DNA of 64,000 bases, from the NCBI GenBank assembly GCA_027405735.1, contig JAPEHQ010000011.1, positions 1,302,001-1,366,000 of the forward strand, in the 5' to 3' direction. This document shows, in pieces, positions 59,322-64,000 of this stretch. Numbering within the stretch: position 1 is the stretch's first letter; each line of letters begins with the position of its first letter. The notes under the pieces are model-generated. The model saw only the letters and a program-made list of their open reading frames with translations. It made no database searches and was not told the DNA's origin. The stretch is from Mucor racemosus. Lineage: Eukaryota > Mucoromycota > Mucoromycetes > Mucorales > Mucoraceae. The position numbers and the translations under genes are program-made.

Positions 59322-60176
59322 TTATTTGTGTAAAAATGATAGACAATGACCTAAAATGTCATATATCCATTGAAAGATATTTTTATGTTTATGAATTTGA
59401 TTTCTGGGTATATCTGTAATGTTATAATCTTCAAATGTTTGTTCTTGTTTTGGCAAATATTTTAGAATGCTTTGTAACAAATCGATGTCAATATCAGGGC
59501 TCATTCTCCAAATCAACTCGGGATCTGTTGCTTTATTGTTATCCATATCAATGGCTACTGTGTCATTGTTATATTCATCATCATCTTGATATACTAATTG
59601 CATTCCTAAAACACCTCGAAGTAATCTTACATAGGATTCCATAGCTTCTTCATTATTTTGTGTCAATATGTATTCACTCATTTTCCATTCAACTACATTG
59701 TGTTTATGCTGTATTTGATAACGAAGTAAACCTGCCAATCTACGTAAAAATGGCACAGATCCCAAATCGGTTTCATGAATGCTAGTAAATTCTTTAACCA
59801 GGGCTATCTTTTGATCATTATTCAGGTCTAACGGAGAAGTGCTAATATTTTTCAATGTTGCTTGCAAATGTTGCTTCAGTTCCATTTGACGTTTAACATG
59901 CCATTCTGAACGTGCCTTTCTTTTCTCGCTCATGAAAATGCTCATTGTCTCGGATGGCAAGGTGAATGTGTCGTTTTCCAACTGATGACAGCCTAATTGT
60001 TGAAGATTGTATTGATAATCTGGACTAGACGTTTTCCAAGAAAAGCTGCTGTCTGGCAAAGTTATTTTACAACCATCAAAGAATAAGATAAAATCATTGG
60101 CAAGTGTATTGTCATTAAACGCATTGACGCATAGGTTATGCCAGAATTCTTGGATAGTGGGTGTTATTGAAGCCAT
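59322..60176 (-). CDS. Unknown intronless protein (284 residues)
   Basis: Single-exon frame on the minus strand; start chosen at 60176 (MASITPTIQEFWHNL), although an in-frame Met at 60248 would add 24 basic residues. I do not recognise the family. The sequence is ordered, without low complexity: an N-terminal helical part (EFWHNLCVNAFNDNTLANDF), a charged middle (MSEKRKARSEWHVKRQMELK), Asp-rich stretch (DDDEYNNDTVAIDMDNN), and a C-terminal IFQWIYDILGHCLSFLH amphipathic end. The 3' end is only 94 bp from the convergent uL13 stop codon. The lack of stops over 855 bp in AT-rich DNA supports coding. Confidence 0.7.
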   Translation of the reverse strand: MASITPTIQEFWHNLCVNAFNDNTLANDFILFFDGCKITLPDSSFSWKTSSPDYQYNLQQLGCHQLENDTFTLPSETMSIFMSEKRKARSEWHVKRQMELKQHLQATLKNISTSPLDLNNDQKIALVKEFTSIHETDLGSVPFLRRLAGLLRYQIQHKHNVVEWKMSEYILTQNNEEAMESYVRLLRGVLGMQLVYQDDDEYNNDTVAIDMDNNKATDPELIWRMSPDIDIDLLQSILKYLPKQEQTFEDYNITDIPRNQIHKHKNIFQWIYDILGHCLSFLHK

Positions 60177-61250
60177 TGAGTATTTTGGTTGAAAAAGAAG
60201 AAAGCAGAACTTTTTTAGATACTGCACGCGCATTTTCAATTTATTCAAGGAAATACAAACAGCAACACAAACAATGAATCACATGAAATTTAACATGAAA
60301 TTGTAGACACAAAGAATACTTTCTTTTGGCCTTGGTGTACAACACAATGTGGCATTTCTGGATGCTTGAAATTAGATTTTTTCTGAATTTATTCGTTGGA
60401 AATCACGCTAAACTCAAAAATATTGTGATGCTTTATTTTGGTTTTTTAACATTTTACGTGATAAAGCTTTTCAGTAGCAACAGACAATTTAAATATTCAA
60501 TAATCATAGCTATTACTAGCTACTGAAAGGAAAAATGAGGCCATATGAGCAGTTTACTAATGCTGTTTTCGATTTTTAATGGAAATCTGAAAAATTCAGG
60601 AACGCCGCCTCGAGCAATATTGTTGAGCGAAATAGTTTTTCCTAAATCAGAAGCAATAAAAAAATATCATTGGATTCCTTATAACCATATCTATCGTAAT
60701 AGCTACTGTATTTCATTTTGGCTTTTGCTGAAAATGCATGAAAACTCTTTAAAACTTGAGGTTTTTGGTTTTTTGACCAATTTGTTGTAAATTTTAACGT
60801 CAGACTATACATTTTTCATCGAAATATTTGATGTTATTTGTCATACGAACTGCCATTAAGGTTACAACATATTTTGATTTACATATCTAGTTGATATACA
60901 TATTGACATTTGATTGTTGTGTTTCAACATCTTGACATTTGATTGCTAGAATACCCAATTTTCAATGAAACTTCAACACGTTTCTTACTCGATATAAGCC
61001 TTTCCTTGATGAAAACCTCCGGTAAACTCATTGTAATACCAATGGTGGCTTATTGTATTTTGAATACTAATTGGTTTCGATTAATGTTCATTAGTTTTAC
61101 GATTCTTTGCTTCGTGGCTTATACACAAGTTGTCACACAGCCGAATAAAAAAAAAAAAAAAAAAAAAAAAAAGCTTGAAATTCACTGTCAAATTTGAATT
61201 ATATTCTTCTTTTCTTACAACAAAAAGTCTTTCGAAAAATAAATCATAAT
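60177..61250. other. Intergenic, promoter side of CTP synthase
   Basis: Shared upstream region of two divergent genes. Contains a poly-A run of about 26 bases (61147-61172) some 80 bp before the CTP synthase start, and no supported gene; short frames at 60326-61197 show no domains. Confidence 0.45.
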
Positions 61251-63021
<1,771 letters not shown>

Positions 63022-63236
63022 ATAAGTTCCGTTTTTCCTTTCCTTTCCATTTTCCTTAGAGATAACCACCGTAATTCAACCCAAAAAGTTCAAAAAAATT
63101 TCATGTATTAGATTCTTTCTTTCTTTAGATATTTCCCCCCCTCCCTTTAACACTTCGTATTTTTATCATTTTCATATAAAAAATTACATTATTTTTTATT
63201 CATTTTTAATAAAAATAAATTATATATATTTTACAA

Positions 63237-64000
63237 TTAATCTTGATCGTTTGGTATAATTGATGGAGTAACAAAATTCAATGCTAATTCAATATTCTCT
63301 TGATTAATCTCAAGTAATTGCTTTTTTAGCGATAAAAGGCCTGCTTTACGAATGACAGCTTGTAGATCTGCACCAGTGTAACCTTCTGTTTTCAAAGCAA
63401 TTAATTGCAAATCAACATTTGAATCTAATTTTGTCTTGTGCTTTAACACTTGTAGGATTTGAAATCGTTCATCTACATTTGGTGCTCCAACATAAACAAG
63501 TCGATCTAATCTTCCTGGTCGTAAAATTGAACTATCAATTGATTCTGGATGATTTGTCGCACCTAATAAAATTACACTTTGATCAATCTTGTCTAAATGA
63601 TCAATTTCAATCAAGAATTGAGAAATTAGCTATTAAAATAGCTTTAGTTTTTCTGTATTTTTTCCTACATAATCAAAAACTTACTTTTCTACCGACATCT
63701 CCAGAACTTTCACGAGAAGAAAAAATTGCCTCCAATTCATCCAAAAAGATAACACATGGACTGCAACGAATAGCAGTTTGAAAAATCCGAGAAACTGCTT
63801 TTTCTGATTCACCTACTTCGCCTTTAATCAAATCCGGTATGCTTACAGGTAAAAAATTTGCAGATGATTCTGTAGCTACTGCCTTTGCCAAAAGAGTTTT
63901 GCCTGTACCTGGAGGGCCAAATAATAAAACACCTTTGGAAGGTCTAATTCCTAGTCGTTTATAGGCATCTGCATGCTTATAAACCCAAACAGCTGATTCT
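63237..64000 (-). CDS. AAA+ ATPase, CDC48/Afg2-type, C-terminal part (runs off window)
   Basis: Partial gene; 5' end lies beyond 64000. Exons visible: 63685-64000 (upstream exon, continues right) and 63237-63629, separated by a 55-nt intron. A type II AAA module is clear: [20 protein letters not shown] (Walker A GPPGTGKT), [15 protein letters not shown] (Walker B, acidic DE), [20 protein letters not shown] then GRLDRLVYV (sensor 1 and arginine-finger region) and [15 protein letters not shown] (sensor 2 region). The stop follows soon after the AAA domain, so there is no long C-terminal tail. Members of this group with such a second AAA domain include Cdc48, Afg2/SPATA5, SPATA5L1 and Rix7/NVL. 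The region does not show enough to decide; an Afg2/SPATA5L1-like protein fits best. Confidence 0.85.

Noticed and set aside
61194..61250. Upstream start for CTP synthase
   Set aside because: Adds residues not found in the family; the Met at 61251 gives the standard N terminus.

Overview
This window looks like nuclear DNA from an early-diverging filamentous fungus, most probably Mucoromycota/Mucorales. The DNA is AT-rich. Genes are dense and split by many short GT-AG introns (about 50-80 nt, often with a CTAAT/CTAAC-like branch site). The gene set is fungal housekeeping: Slu7, Prp40, Mmm1, Tao3/Mor2, Lsb3/Ysc84, Gpt2/Sct1, CTP synthase and uL13. An RBM48 orthologue and one intron with minor-spliceosome (U12-like) signals also fit a lineage outside Dikarya. 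The species cannot be fixed from the sequence alone.

Layout. 1-5.2 kb: repeat-rich (repeat C, a solo LTR with its target-site duplication, one copy of repeat D). 5.2-16 kb: SLU7, a SAP-domain Q-rich protein, LIPB (its last codons overlap those of the SAP gene), another D copy, then MMM1 and PRP40. 16.8-23.6 kb: one very large gene, the Furry/Tao3/Mor2 cell-morphogenesis protein. 24.1-25.6 kb: EMC5 and prefoldin subunit 3 on the minus strand. 25.6-31.3 kb: repeats, including a D copy split by a solo LTR. 31.3-39.3 kb, all minus strand: a secreted pepsin-like protein with degraded catalytic motifs, ARP6, and a glycerol-3-phosphate acyltransferase. 39.8-47.9 kb: a repeat island holding a 6.1-kb inverted repeat with 2-kb arms. 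49.3-64 kb: RBM48, an unknown N/Q-rich protein, YSC84/LSB3, a coiled-coil protein, ribosomal protein uL13, an unknown protein, CTP synthase, and the 3' part of an AAA ATPase that runs off the window.

There are no operons. Themes recur: splicing (Slu7, Prp40, RBM48), ER/mitochondrial membranes and lipids (Mmm1, EMC5, Gpt2-like, LipB) and cytoskeleton/endocytosis (Tao3, prefoldin, Ysc84). The part that best repays a second look is 41.2-47.9 kb. Two near-identical 2-kb arms face each other, and each carries a 170-bp exon-like fragment resembling cytoplasmic dynein intermediate chain, with AG and GT at its edges. Between them lies a solo LTR that is itself split by a second kind of solo LTR. Lengths and 5-bp duplications fix the order of these last insertions.
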